64,000 nucleotides of DNA. Source: Zygnema cylindricum. Lineage: Eukaryota; Streptophyta; Zygnematophyceae; Zygnematales; Zygnemataceae. Under the pieces are notes generated by a model. The model searched no databases. It was not told the DNA's origin and saw only the letters and a program-made list of their open reading frames with translations. The position numbers were made by a program, and so were the translations under genes. Below are positions 10,715 to 20,902 of the stretch, one piece after another (position 1 is the first letter of the stretch; the number at the start of each line of letters is the position of its first letter). The stretch covers positions 1 through 64,000 of the forward strand of contig JBBHKE010002381.1 in assembly GCA_037447655.1 (NCBI GenBank), in the 5' to 3' direction.

Positions 10715-13700
10715 GGTTATGGGCCCACCCTCTAGGGTACCAATCTTTAATGGAACTGGCTTCATATACTGGGAAAGTATGATGATAGGAGCTCTATGCG
10801 AAAAAAGGTTTTGGGGGATAGTGAGTGGACGGTTGGGGCGTCCATCAAGTCTTGGAATTCCTCCAGGGTTTGGAGGAACCAGATTCACCAGGAAAGAGGA
10901 CCCACCTTCAACGGAGGAAACAAAGGAAGGAGAGGTGGTGGACAAAGGAAAGGAGAAGGAGACGACCACACCAATAGCAACTGGTTCGACATTCATGTCA
11001 CCTATTCCGAGGAATGAGGAGAATGATACTGAAACCTGGGATTTCAACAATATGGCGGCAAAGCACTTCATCCTACGCCATCTCACTCAAGGACTTGCAT
11101 GTCCTCATTTGCAGGTAGAAAGAGCATCCGATCTTTGGATGGCTCTCATAGAGATGTACCGATGTGGTACAATTCAGCAACAACAGTTGGCTGATCAGAA
11201 AGTTAAGGAGTATGTATACAAAGGGGGAAATATGTTGGATTTTTGCAATGAGCTTGCTACACTCTTCATGGAGCTAGAGAGTGCGGGAAAAGATTTTAAT
11301 GAAAAAGAAAAAGTTAACTGTTTACTGATGAAGTTACCTGATGAGTTCGTGAACATAGTTTACCGTGTGCAAGACTTGCCTGACTCAAGGTGGATATGGA
11401 ACTCAGTGGTAGGGATGATTCTCGTTCAAGAGAATACAATTGAGATCCGAAGGGGAGGAAAGAGTGGCCAAGCCTTGGCAACATCGACTGATTGGAGGAA
11501 CAGGGATTCCCGAAAACCGGTCGGAAACTATGGGGGTAGGGAGCAGAAAAAACAGGCCAATGAGTTCGAACCAAGGGCTCCCAAAGGTCTATGTCATTTT
11601 TGTAAGAAACCGGGGCACTATATGGCAGAGTGCACTAAGCTAACCGAGCTTCGGTTAAAGGAGGGGCAGACCGGTGGTACCCCGAGAGGAAAGAAAAAGG
11701 CCCTTGTCACACAGGTACTTGAGGCTGAATCCGAGGACGAGGACGATGAGCTCCTTTTGGATGAGGAGTTGGAGGCGAAAAATGAGGTCAAAATTCCACG
11801 AAGGCAGAAATGTGCTTACGGTGGATTGAAAGGTGAAGCAGGCTGGATTGTAGATTCAGGTGCCTCCATGCACATGTGTAAGGATAGACACCTGTTCACA
11901 AAGATAAGAAAGATTCCCACCGTAGAGATAGAGTACGGGGATGGGAGGATAGTCACCACTACTCTTGTAGGATCGGTAGATCTAAAAGTGTTAGTAGAAG
12001 GAAAGACATCCATATTAACATTCTCCGATGTATTGTTTATTCCGGAGCTGAACAAAAATCTTATCTCTACATCAGTATTAGATGATAAGGGTTTTTTTAC
12101 TAGCACTAGGGAAGGAGTCTTTACTGCTAGTTTTGAGGATAATGTCTATTTCATTGCTGAGAAAGGTAGCCATGGGATGTTTAGGCTGATCTTAAGTAAT
12201 GAAAAGAAGAAACTTTATTATGCTGGTGTTCATGATATTATGATGTGGCATAAGAGGCTTGGGCATGTGAATCTAGATAAGTTAAGAGAGATGAAAAAGA
12301 TGGGAGTGGTGGAAGGGATTCAGTTCAGTGAGAGTGATGATATAAGTGATTGTAGTGGATGTGCTCAAGGTAAAGCACACAGATTACCCTTTCCTAAGTC
12401 AGCCACCTATAAGGGAGAAAAAATTCTAGATCTAGTACACACAGATATTTGGGGACCGGCTAAAGTGCCCTCACCGGGGGGGAAGAGATTTATGATGACT
12501 ATAACTGATGATTGGTCTCGGTATTCCCGGGTATATTTTTTGAAAAACAAGTCCGAAGCTGAGGATTGTTTTAGACTATATAAAGCATGGAGCGAAAAAC
12601 TCCATGAAACTCCAATCAAGAGAGTAAGGAGTGACAATGGTGGAGAGTATACTTCTAACCAGTTTGAGGATTTTCTGAGGGAAGATGGGGTTCAACACCA
12701 AAAGACAGTCCCAGAAAATCCGGAACAGAATGGGGTAGCCGAAAGGTTAAATAGAACACTAAGTGATAGTGCTAGAAGTATGTTGTCAGATAAAAAGATA
12801 GGAAAAAGGTTTTGGGCAGAAGCAATGAACTGTGCTAATTACCTCAAGAATAGAGTTCTTACTTCAGCTATAAAAGATCAAACACCTTATAAGAGATGGA
12901 CAGACCGGAAACCAGACATATCTCACTTAAAGGTTTTCGGCAGTCAAGTGTTCAGTCTAGATACTGATCGGTCCAATTGGAAGCTAGATCCTAAAGGAAA
13001 ACCAGGATACTTATTAGGATATAATGAAGATGTTAAAGGATATAGAGTCTATGATCTAAAAAGGGAAGATATAATCTTAGTAAAGCATCTAGTAGTTATG
13101 GATGAAGGAAATTCTGTGGATCCCTTCAAATATACGAAGTCAGTAAAAATCAGATTTGAGTCAGAAAATTCCGATGACTTTGAGCTTCCTAACTATCCAG
13201 GTTTTAGAGAAGATGACATTCTTGCAGGAAAAAATCAGACCGAAAAGGACTCGGCTGTGGAAACTCCAGTGACAACTCTACTCGAAGCGGAAGACGTGGT
13301 GGAAATTGATTCGGAATCAAGGGATAGGGGAGAAGCCGAGTTTGTTCGAAAGAATCCACGAGAACCATCTATTCCGGCCTCAGATTTTGAGGGGGGGAGG
13401 AGAAGTAGCAAAAGACTGCAAGAAAAACAGGTTAATAACAAGGTAACTAAACTATCTCATCAAGATGAACCTCAAACTTATGGAGAGGCGATGACTTGTC
13501 CAGAAAGAAACCGGTGGAAGACAACCATCAATGAGGAGATGGCTTCAATCATGGCAGCCGATACTTGGGAGCTGGTGGACTGTCCACCTAACCGAAAACT
13601 AATCGGTTGTAAGTGGGTTTTCAAATTAAAACTGAACCCAGATAACACAATCGAGCGCTACAAGGCCAGATTAGTGGCAAAGGGATTTACACAAAAGGAA

Positions 13701-15053
13701 GGAATTGACTACGAGGAAACCTTTGCCCCGGTGGTCAGATTTCCCTCCGTCCGCATACTTCTCAGTTTAGCAGCGGCGGAAGACATGGAAGTGCATCAGA
13801 TGGACATCAAGACAGCCTTTTTGCATGGAGAATTGGAAGAGGAGATCTTCATGCGACAACCCGAAGGTTTTGTGGAGGAAGGAGAGGAGAGTAAGGTATG
13901 CCGGCTGATTAAATCTCTTTATGGTTTGAAACAGGCACCTCGACAATGGAATAAGAAGCTTGATGAGTTTCTTACCGGTCTGGGATATATTCGGATCAGC
14001 TCAGATCACTCAATCTATGTTCTTGAAGATGAGGAAGGTTTGATATTTATTGCAATTTATGTTGATGATTTGCTTGTATTAAGTAAATCAATGGAAAAAA
14101 TTAACAAACTGAAAACCGATCTTAAGGGGAGATTTGAAATGAAGGATATGGGAGAAGCAAGATATATTTTGGGAATTCAAGTAGAGAGAGACCGAAAAAG
14201 GAAAATTATAAAATTGACTCAAAAGGAAGCAATAGGGAACATGCTTGAAAAATTTCAAATGAATAAAGCTAATAGTTGTACAACTCCAATGGAGTTGAAG
14301 AAGGGAAGTGAGGGGAGTGAGGACGAAAGAGTCATAGACTTAGACGAGGAATTATCTCCTAAAGAACAGAAGTTCATGCAGACTATTCCTTACAGGCAAG
14401 TAGTGGGAAGTCTAATCTATTTTATGAATTGTACCCGGCCGGATTTAGCTGCAGCTGTAGGAGTGCTGAGTAGAAGTCTAAATGCTCCCACTAAGAAGGA
14501 TTGGGAGGCAGCTAAGAGAGTCCTTAGATATTTTGTAGGAACTAGGGATCTATGGTTGCATTTGGGTGGGGAGAATACTGACATCACTACTTGGAGTGAT
14601 GCCAGTTATGGTGATGCTCCGATGAGGAGATGCACTTTTGGATATGTATTATATGTGGGTGATGGGGCTTGCTGTTGGAGTAGCAAACAGCAAAAGGTTA
14701 TTGCTCAGTCCACCATGGAGGCTGAGTATATGGCCTCTTGCTCTGCTGTAAAAGAATTGATGTGGGTCAAGTCTTTGCTTGGTGAGCTTGGTTACCTTAA
14801 GAGTGGTGTGCAGAAAATATTTTGTGATAATCAGGCAGCAATCGCTATTTCTGCCAATCCTAAACATCATTTTAAAGCCAAACACATGGACATCAGACTC
14901 AGCTTTGTTAGAGAGAAAGTAGAAAACAAAATAATCAGTTTAGAGTACAGACCAGATAGTGAGATGGTAGCAGATATGATGACCAAACCTGTGCCTTCCC
15001 CTAAGCTAATTTTTTGCAGGGAGAAGTGTGGTCTGAAATTAAAGATTGACTAG
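10695..15053 (+). CDS. Cop-A gag-pol polyprotein, intact
   Basis: One 1452-residue frame encodes the whole Copia polyprotein. Gag (about 1-290) is followed by a zinc knuckle CHFCKKPGHYMAEC (about 299-312), the protease VDSGAS (Asp387), the integrase zinc domain (His519, His524, Cys553, Cys556), the integrase core triad Asp584, Asp647, Glu683, the RT with TAFLHGELEEEIFMRQP and YVDD at 1122-1125, and RNase H (Asp1302, Glu1342 in MEAEYMAS, Asp1378 in CDNQAA). All catalytic residues I looked for are present. The start codon is inside the 5' LTR and codons 7-12 overlap the primer site. A second in-frame ATG at codon 9, within the primer site, is an alternative start. A polyprotein cut by its own protease is the norm in this family. 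Single-frame layout means gag and pol are made in equal amounts unless another control exists. Confidence 0.93.
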   Translation: MEVSEFQVMGPPSRVPIFNGTGFIYWESMMIGALCEKRFWGIVSGRLGRPSSLGIPPGFGGTRFTRKEDPPSTEETKEGEVVDKGKEKETTTPIATGSTFMSPIPRNEENDTETWDFNNMAAKHFILRHLTQGLACPHLQVERASDLWMALIEMYRCGTIQQQQLADQKVKEYVYKGGNMLDFCNELATLFMELESAGKDFNEKEKVNCLLMKLPDEFVNIVYRVQDLPDSRWIWNSVVGMILVQENTIEIRRGGKSGQALATSTDWRNRDSRKPVGNYGGREQKKQANEFEPRAPKGLCHFCKKPGHYMAECTKLTELRLKEGQTGGTPRGKKKALVTQVLEAESEDEDDELLLDEELEAKNEVKIPRRQKCAYGGLKGEAGWIVDSGASMHMCKDRHLFTKIRKIPTVEIEYGDGRIVTTTLVGSVDLKVLVEGKTSILTFSDVLFIPELNKNLISTSVLDDKGFFTSTREGVFTASFEDNVYFIAEKGSHGMFRLILSNEKKKLYYAGVHDIMMWHKRLGHVNLDKLREMKKMGVVEGIQFSESDDISDCSGCAQGKAHRLPFPKSATYKGEKILDLVHTDIWGPAKVPSPGGKRFMMTITDDWSRYSRVYFLKNKSEAEDCFRLYKAWSEKLHETPIKRVRSDNGGEYTSNQFEDFLREDGVQHQKTVPENPEQNGVAERLNRTLSDSARSMLSDKKIGKRFWAEAMNCANYLKNRVLTSAIKDQTPYKRWTDRKPDISHLKVFGSQVFSLDTDRSNWKLDPKGKPGYLLGYNEDVKGYRVYDLKREDIILVKHLVVMDEGNSVDPFKYTKSVKIRFESENSDDFELPNYPGFREDDILAGKNQTEKDSAVETPVTTLLEAEDVVEIDSESRDRGEAEFVRKNPREPSIPASDFEGGRRSSKRLQEKQVNNKVTKLSHQDEPQTYGEAMTCPERNRWKTTINEEMASIMAADTWELVDCPPNRKLIGCKWVFKLKLNPDNTIERYKARLVAKGFTQKEGIDYEETFAPVVRFPSVRILLSLAAAEDMEVHQMDIKTAFLHGELEEEIFMRQPEGFVEEGEESKVCRLIKSLYGLKQAPRQWNKKLDEFLTGLGYIRISSDHSIYVLEDEEGLIFIAIYVDDLLVLSKSMEKINKLKTDLKGRFEMKDMGEARYILGIQVERDRKRKIIKLTQKEAIGNMLEKFQMNKANSCTTPMELKKGSEGSEDERVIDLDEELSPKEQKFMQTIPYRQVVGSLIYFMNCTRPDLAAAVGVLSRSLNAPTKKDWEAAKRVLRYFVGTRDLWLHLGGENTDITTWSDASYGDAPMRRCTFGYVLYVGDGACCWSSKQQKVIAQSTMEAEYMASCSAVKELMWVKSLLGELGYLKSGVQKIFCDNQAAIAISANPKHHFKAKHMDIRLSFVREKVENKIISLEYRPDSEMVADMMTKPVPSPKLIFCREKCGLKLKID
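10715..10729 (+). other. Primer site complementary to tRNA-iMet anticodon arm
   Basis: GGTTATGGGCCCACC abuts the LTR end. It is the exact complement of the anticodon arm of plant initiator tRNA-Met (GGUGGGCCCAUAACC, recalled from the known tRNA). Drosophila copia likewise primes from an internal cut fragment of this tRNA. The same 15 bases follow the LTR in two other Cop-A copies here. Confidence 0.85.
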
Positions 15054-15066
15054 AAAATAAGGGGAG
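15054..15066 (+). other. Cop-A copy 1 polypurine tract
   Basis: AAAATAAGGGGAG lies between the gag-pol stop and the TGTAG start of the 3' LTR, the standard site for priming plus-strand DNA synthesis. Cop-A copy 2 carries the same tract. Confidence 0.8.
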
Positions 15067-16112
15067 TGTAGAAACTAATGGTTTTATTAGTATTTTCTAG
15101 GTCTGAAAAGAAATATAGAAGCCGAGGCAGTCTATCTCTAACTTCTCTCTCCAACTCTCAAACTTGTCGCAGTCACTGAGAAGATGGAGAGGAAGCTAGA
15201 GCCATGGCTACCTTGGCTATCCTGAGGTTTACGGGAATTTTATATTAGGGTTTATTTATTTAAAAGGTATGTGCCGGCGGCAGGATTTGATCCTTGTACC
15301 TACCGGCCGGCAGACAGGAAGTAGCCGGTAGCCTTAGCCGTTAAGTCTAGCAGTAGTGTTACATACCATATAGTTTGATAATTATTTAATTACGTATACG
15401 TACGATAAATCATTTAACTGTTATGGATTACGGGATACATAGATCCAGAAGTATATAATGTACGAATTACGGTACGGACAAAAATCAATACCGCGCATTT
15501 GTTTCGTAAGTGAAACAAATATCGCGTATGTATTTATTACGGTTACGATTAAATCCGAATTTAATCGGACGGTCGGGATTAGCGCCGAGATCGCGGAGGA
15601 AGATTTCGGCGGTTTGTGGCCATCGCCACATCGGATGACGCGTGGCAAAATTCCGTTGGATTGTGGAATCTCCGGAGATTACGGCACCGAATCTGGATTT
15701 GACATGTGTCGACCCTTTTGGCCATGTCGTACAATGTCCGTACCTAAAGTACACCGGCAGCTGTACTTTTGCGTACGGAACTCAATTCTGATTGGTTCCG
15801 TACACCAGTAGATAGAGTCTGTGAGAGAGATAGGACTTAGAAAAATTAGAAGATAGGACCCCCTCTCCCAGAGAGCTTCTGTACAAAAGGTCAACTTTGA
15901 CCCTCCATAACTTACTGCTCAGGGGAGCAAATTCAGAGATTCTTTTTGCTATCGACTCAGGGGAGTCTTGCCTTCACAGGGGTGCAGGTGGTCAAGGTTT
16001 TTGTCTGCCAGGGTGGCAGTTATTTTTGCTGAAACACAAAGGGGTCAAGATTATCCTAGAGGCTTCTTGGAAGCTGTCTACTCTGAGGACTTATGGAGGT
16101 CTCAGAGTTTCA
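15067..16112 (+). repeat. 3' LTR of Cop-A copy 1, complete
   Basis: The repeat of 1046 bp starts TGTAGAAAC and ends TTTCA, giving canonical TG...CA ends. It begins directly after the polypurine tract. Its last 20 bases carry the ATGGAGGTCTCAGAG start codon context used by the 5' copy. Confidence 0.92.
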
Positions 16113-16409
16113 TTAAAGACTTAACGGCTAAGGCTACCGGTTACCGACTGCTTAACGTCCGGCAGGTACCAGTATCAAATCCTGTGGCCGGCACATATCT
16201 TTCTAGTAAATAAACCCCTAACTAATACATATTTCTTGTAAACCTCAGGATAGCCTAGGTAGCCATGGCTCTAGCTTCCTCTCCAATTTCTCAGTGACTA
16301 CGACAAGTTTGAGAGTTGGAGAGAGAAGTTAGAGGTACACTGCCTCGGCTTCTTTCTATATTTCTATTTAGACCTAGAAAATACTTTAAACGGACCATTA
16401 ATTTCTACA
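16113..16409 (-). repeat. Cop-A LTR 5' fragment, inverted
   Basis: The minus strand starts TGTAGAAATTAATGG at 16409 and covers about the first 297 bp of a Cop-A LTR. Sequence equivalent to 16113-16375 is also present at 9650-9897, so both flanks of copy 1 share this inverted segment. Confidence 0.85.
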
Positions 16410-16462
16410 ATGTTGATTTCCAAGAAATCCGGGATTCGGCATGTCCCACACTTAGGAAAATT

Positions 16463-16533
16463 GAGCCGGCCAAGGTTCGAACCTAGGACCTTTCACTTCA
16501 ACTGTGAACGCACTACCACTGTGCCACCAGCTC
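16463..16533 (-). tRNA. tRNA-like cloverleaf inside TRIM-T LTR
   Basis: The minus strand folds as a complete tRNA of 71 nt: acceptor GAGCTGG/CCGGCTC with one G-U pair, D stem GCAC/GTGC, anticodon stem TTCAC/GTGAA with a 7-nt loop AGTTGAA, 5-nt variable region, and T stem CTAGG/CTTGG around TTCGAAC. A box TGGCACAGTGG (16516-16526) and B box GGTTCGAACC (16474-16483) fit RNA polymerase III promoters. Position 33 is G, not the universal U, so a working decoding tRNA is doubtful. I treat it as an LTR-borne tRNA-derived promoter. The other LTR holds a more decayed copy (about 16750-16817). Confidence 0.6.
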
Positions 16534-16680
16534 GATGTAGAGACTGGTGGGTCCGCACCTATATCTTACAGGCGGTTCGATTATGGATATTCCATATTCT
16601 ACCCTGTATTGGACCGGCTTCACGTGCCAATCGAACACCCCCCCTCACGGGGAAGCCGGTCAATTCATCCGATATCCCGC

Positions 16681-16694
16681 TGGCTCCGATACCA
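16681..16694 (-). other. TRIM-T primer binding site
   Basis: The minus strand reads TGGTATCGGAGCCA directly after the LTR. It differs by one base from the common plant tRNA-Met primer site TGGTATCAGAGC, and the same variant is used by the Cop-D relative at 24758. Confidence 0.8.
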
Positions 16695-16921
16695 TGTTGA
16701 TTTCCAAGAAATTCGGGATTCGGCATGTCCCACACTTGGGAAAATTGAGCCGGCCAAGGTTCGAACATGGGACCTTTCACTTCAGCAGCCAACGCACTAC
16801 CACTGTGCCACCAGCTTGATGTAGAGACAGGCGGATCCATACCTATATCTTAAAGGCGGTTCGAGTATGGATATTCCATATTATACCCTGTATTGGACCG
16901 GCTTCACGCGCCAATCCAATA

Positions 16922-17507
16922 GAGGCCGAAATCCTATGCCCTACGTTACAGAATCTATAACCTACGGATTAAAACCCTTCTTATCTACGTGTGAACGCGT
17001 GAACCTCCAAATGGTTCACGACTTAAAATGGTCCAATCGCGTCACGGTGTCAGAACTGCCACTCGATTTTTCTCTCACTCGCGTCAACGGTCCAGATGTC
17101 ATAATTCATAAATTGCATATTTTTGCGTCAACGGTTGAGATGTTCTTTCGCGTGAAATGGTTAAATTCGTCGTCGGCCGAAATTTCGAGAGATGCAGGTA
17201 CAATAGATTATTTGTATAGGCGTGAATTCAAAAATAGGTCGTTCGCAGATAATCCGAGAAATGAAAGTATGTACGGTGGAACCGTAGGTACGGTCCAACT
17301 CGTTGTTGCGGCAATTATGGAAAATGTAAGTCGTACTGTACAAGTTGTCGTCGGCGCGAATTACGGGAGATATAAGTCGTACGGTCCAACTCGTCGTTGG
17401 CAGAAGTTATGGGAAGTGTACGTACGGACTTGTGAAACCCAAATTACACCCAAATACAAATTAGTGTGGCAGCTGTCCTTCGTAATCCCTAAATATAAAC
17501 ATCTAAA
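16922..17507. other. Unassigned spacer
   Basis: No gene or element was recognised. Around 17270-17420 a unit containing 'gtacggtccaactcgt' is loosely repeated. Open frames here have no motif I know. Confidence 0.3.
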
Positions 17508-18458
17508 ATGGCCGACGAGATGCGGCATGACAAAAAAAAGAAAAAAAAGTCAAACAAACATTTCTTTACATTTCTCCCCACCCTCCCCTCCCCCCTATAC
17601 CCATACAAACCCAAATCGATACTTGAACCTCTCTCCTTCCCCTCTTCCACCCCCACCCCTATTGTATTCTTTCCCCTTTACCAAACTTCAACACTTCAAC
17701 CCTCCCCCAAATTTTCTTTTGGAATCCACTTCTTACCTCTCTCCCTTCTTCTTACTATCTTTTACCCCCTGCTACCCTTAATACAACTATTTCAACCATC
17801 TTCCCTTCCACGCCCTTCTTTTTGGTCACTTCCTCTATATCCCCATTTCTCTCCGGGTTCTCTCCCACCCTACCCATGGTTCCGTCCTACTACCATTTCC
17901 ACCATCTATTTCCCATGGTTTCCTTTCCTCCTTCCCTTTTCCCTCTTCCTCCCCCTCTATCACGTCCCATGCCTCTCCCTCTCATTCAATGACCATGTTC
18001 GGCCGTGCATTCTCGACTCTTCTCCCTCGTTCACCTCCTCCACCTAAACCTAGCACACAAGCCTCAACACGAATAGAATGTACCGGGTGTCATAACCATT
18101 TTGTGGCTCGTGTCGGTATTGCCCGACATACAAAGAGTTGTCAACATTTTTTTGCCCTAGGTGACCCTTCCTCTAGTACTCTTTCTTGCACAACACTCCC
18201 GTTGGGACCTACGAGCAAAGATTGAGCATTTGTACGCTATTTAGACGTGCTCAAAGCTTATGATTTGCCCCCCACCCCGTTCGCGAATATACAAGTGGAT
18301 TTTGATAGCTGTTCGGATTATCGTACAAAACGCCCTCCACCTTCTCTTGTCCCGTATTTGTTCGGATCCTGCGGATGTTGGACCTTGGCACCTCCTTTTC
18401 AAGTTCTTACTTTGGGTTCTAGTCTTATATAGCCGTGGGGGGGGTGGCGAGGCCTGAG
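17508..18458 (+). pseudogene. LINE-L remnant, 5' part with zinc finger
   Basis: A pyrimidine-rich stretch (17560-17990) gives Pro/Ser-rich translation in every forward frame and probably corresponds to the leader or N-terminus. It is followed by a C-X2-C-X12-H-X5-C finger, ECTGCHNHFVARVGIARHTKSC without its first residue, near 18078. Zinc fingers at the N-terminus of the RT protein are usual in this non-LTR group and may contact target DNA or RNA. The frame breaks near 18225, and a Cop-A-type LTR interrupts at 18459. The next LINE segment resumes after that LTR. Confidence 0.55.
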
Positions 18459-19577
18459 TGTTGATATTTGAGCATTTTCTAGGTATTTATAGAAAAAGAG
18501 CAAAGGCAGTCTGTCCTTGACTCCCTTCTCCAAGCCCACACACTTGTTGTAGTCACTGAAGGCTTGATGGGGAGCTAGAGCCATGGCTGCCTAAGATCAC
18601 TAGAGAAGACAGGGTGGAGTAGGTGTATTTACCAAAAGGTACTTGACGGACCCAAGAATTGATCCTCGTACCTACCGTCCGTCAAATAACCGTAGTCGTT
18701 AGCACGAACCGTTAAGTCTAGAACTAACAATACGATATATAGGGTTTGATAAACATATAAATTGTTACACGCAGATTAATTCGTTCAACAGAGAATAGAT
18801 ACTTAGTGCATAGACACAGTTTAATTGAGGACGGAGTACGGTACTGGGACGGAACGAATATTGCGCATTTGTTTTGATATCGAAACAAATACCGCGCACC
18901 AATTTTCGACGACTTAAATTGAATGTCGGTTTAAATCGGACGGTCGCGGAATAGGTTTTTGGCATTTTCCGGTCACCGCCACGTCAATTGACACGTGGTA
19001 GGATAACATTGGATTGCGACATCTCCGGGGATAAGAGGAACTAATCCGGATATGCCATGTGTCGACCTTTTGGCCATATCGTACGATGGCCGTACAAAAG
19101 GTACACCAGCATCTATACCTTTATGTACGTTATACTATTTCTATTGGTTCGTACCTCAGCACTAGGAGGCTTAGAGAGGGGTTTTGGGACTTAGAATAAT
19201 TATGGTAGGTAGTTGCCTCTCCCAAAGAGCACCTTGTATAAATGGCAAACTTTGGCCAGCCATAACTATCAATTTACTTGACCATTTTCAGTGATTATTT
19301 TTGCTCCAGACTCACGGGAATCTAGGCTACACAGAGTTGTAGTTGGTCAGAGTTTTTGTCTTCCAGGGTGGCTGCATTTCTAAGGGAAAGTCAAAGTGGG
19401 TGAATGTGTCCAAATCTCATATTCTAACTTTGCATTCTGTGGTGGAACTGAGCACACAGAAAGTGTTTTTTCACAGGGGCGAATCTATATTGGGGTTTTG
19501 ACTGTCAAGGGGTCAGTCATTTGGGTTTATATAGAGTTAGAAGTCGGCGCTATCTAGATTAGCTTCTTTGGATCTCA
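18459..19577 (+). repeat. Cop-A-type LTR in LINE-L, plus
   Basis: It starts TGTTGATATTTG and follows the Cop-A LTR plan: CTTGTTGTAGTCACTGAAGG, a 'gagccatggctgcc' block, ACGGACC inverted motifs, then a TATAAAT box. It matches the reverse complement of 31705-32876 but ends at CTTTGGATCTCA, about 38 bp short of that copy. No internal region follows, so it is a solo LTR. No target duplication was found. Confidence 0.8.
19237..19243 (+). promoter_or_regulatory. LTR TATA box
   Basis: TATAAAT follows the conserved 'cctctcccaaagagc' block of the LTR. The same box is at 26163-26169 in another Cop-A LTR. It is the likely core promoter for transcription from the LTR. Confidence 0.5.
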
Positions 19578-20902
19578 CTTTACCAAGGGCCAATGAGGCC
19601 CCAGAGGCTCACTTGAGAAAGTATGGCTCGATGTCACGATTCCCTTGAGGTGATTGGCGAGCCCTTCATGCGAGCATGAGGATCGAGTTGAGTGCTTCTT
19701 TCACACCACATCGTACATATTAGACTTTAGATGTGCCATCATCATATCGTCGTGCGTTTCATTTCGGACGAGTTGGTGAGCTCTCTCGAGCGGTTCAGGC
19801 CCTCCAACCATTTACTCATGCTCCTCGGTCTGTTGAGATTCTCCGAGCTCTTCATCCGCTAAGTCTTACTTCTGAATCCTCCTATATTCACACCTTTAAG
19901 CGAACATGTTGTTTTCTTTTGGATCGAGACTCTTTAATTAAAGCCCTTACTACTTCTCCACATCTTTCAGCATGGGGTCCTTCGTGCACTGTGTATGAGT
20001 TATTTCGCGACGTTTTACCTCTGGAATCTGGTGCTTAGGGCTTTGACATGTTTTTTCAAGTATGCTCCCTATATCTCGCCTAGCACTCTCCCTTCTCGTA
20101 TTTGCGATCTTCTCACAGCCTCCCGCCTCGTAGCAATCACCAAACCCAATGGAGGAATCCTTCCTATTGCTGTGGGCGAGGTATTGTACTGATTGGTTGC
20201 CCGTGCAATCTGCGTCCAACTCTAGCTCGCATTCCATGATTATTTCTCTACTAATCAGTTCGTAGTGGCAACCCGGGGGGGTTTTCAAGTCGTGGTCCAT
20301 GGGATCCGGGCTTTGTTAGATGCCAATTATTGGTTATTCCTCCAGGTGGATGTTTTGTACGCCTTTAATACAGTGGATCGGAATGCCATTTTTTTGGACC
20401 TTATGGTTGCACCTTCCACGATTGTCCAGATGTTTCCTTTTGTGAGAGTTATTTATTCTTTGAGCAGTAGCCTCTCTGGTTACACTTTCCTCTTGGACTT
20501 CCACTTGTCAGGGTGATCCACTTTGGGGGGCTTTGTTTGCCTTATCCCATTACCATGCCCTCTGAGCTTCCACAGCTGCTTACCCTTCTTGCCTCTTCCC
20601 TTCAGTTGCGGATGATACACACATTATTGGTCCTTCGGACCAAGTTATACCTGCCTTTAACTTTTTCAAGGCTCGCTTGGGAAAACTCAATCTTTCAGTC
20701 CAGCCCTTCAAGTGTGTTGTTTGGTCCCCACGTCCTATTCCTCCTCCTTTCACTCCCCCTCCAAAGGCATTCGTGTGTTGGGTCGCACGCTTGGTTCCGA
20801 TCCATACGTCACTAAATTCCTCGATTCCGTTCTTCAGACAGATTTGTCCCACATGGACGACCTTGAAATTCTATGGGCTCCATTGCCACACAGAATTCGC
20901 AG
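19578..20902 (+). pseudogene. LINE-L reverse transcriptase, central part
   Basis: Frame-shifted pieces encode a non-LTR RT. From left to right: the helper region FGRVGELSRAVQALQ (19733 on), ASRLVAITKPNGGILPIAVG (20128-20190), VATRGGFQVVVHGIRALLDA (20265 on), motif A QVDVLYAFNTVDR (about 20345-20382), and motif C as ADDTHIIGPSD (about 20600-20635, another frame). LGKLNLSVQPFKCVVWSP follows. This layout is that of a LINE-type RT widespread in algae and early land plants. The piece ends at 20902 in PLPHRIRR, which reads on directly as PSSP at 23419 once the inserted LTRs are removed. Confidence 0.75.

Larger units (their letters stand above)
9896..16112 (+). mobile_element. Cop-A copy 1: Ty1/copia element with intact gag-pol
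   Basis: The element consists of a 5' LTR lacking its first ~230 bp (9896-10714), a primer site (10715-10729), one gag-pol frame (10695-15053), a polypurine tract and a complete 3' LTR (15067-16112). The two LTRs differ at about 14 sites over 817 bp by eye, so it is fairly recent. Loss of the 5' LTR start probably removed part of its promoter. It is flanked on both sides by inverted Cop-A LTR fragments, not by target duplications. Confidence 0.92.
16411..16921 (-). mobile_element. TRIM-T: miniature LTR retrotransposon
   Basis: Two direct repeats of about 227 bp (16411-16637 and 16695-16921) flank an internal part of only 57 bp. On the minus strand the first LTR ends AATCAACA and is followed at once by TGGTATCGGAGCCA (16681-16694), a tRNA-Met-type primer site. 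The second LTR, starting TGTTCGATTGG, is preceded by GTGAGGGGGGG (16638-16650), a good polypurine tract. There is no coding capacity, so it must rely on proteins from other elements. These are the hallmarks of terminal-repeat retrotransposons in miniature. Confidence 0.82.

Noticed and set aside
16463-16533. A functional host tRNA gene
   Set aside because: The fold is good, but position 33 is not U, it lies in a repeated LTR with a decayed second copy, and it is flanked by primer site and polypurine tract.
16410-17781. Overlapping open frames of 90-300 codons across TRIM-T and its right flank
   Set aside because: The first part is LTR and tRNA-like sequence, the later part is pyrimidine-rich DNA; no domain is visible.
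17560-17990. Proline-rich reading frames that could suggest a structural protein
   Set aside because: The stretch is polypyrimidine in all frames, a composition effect.
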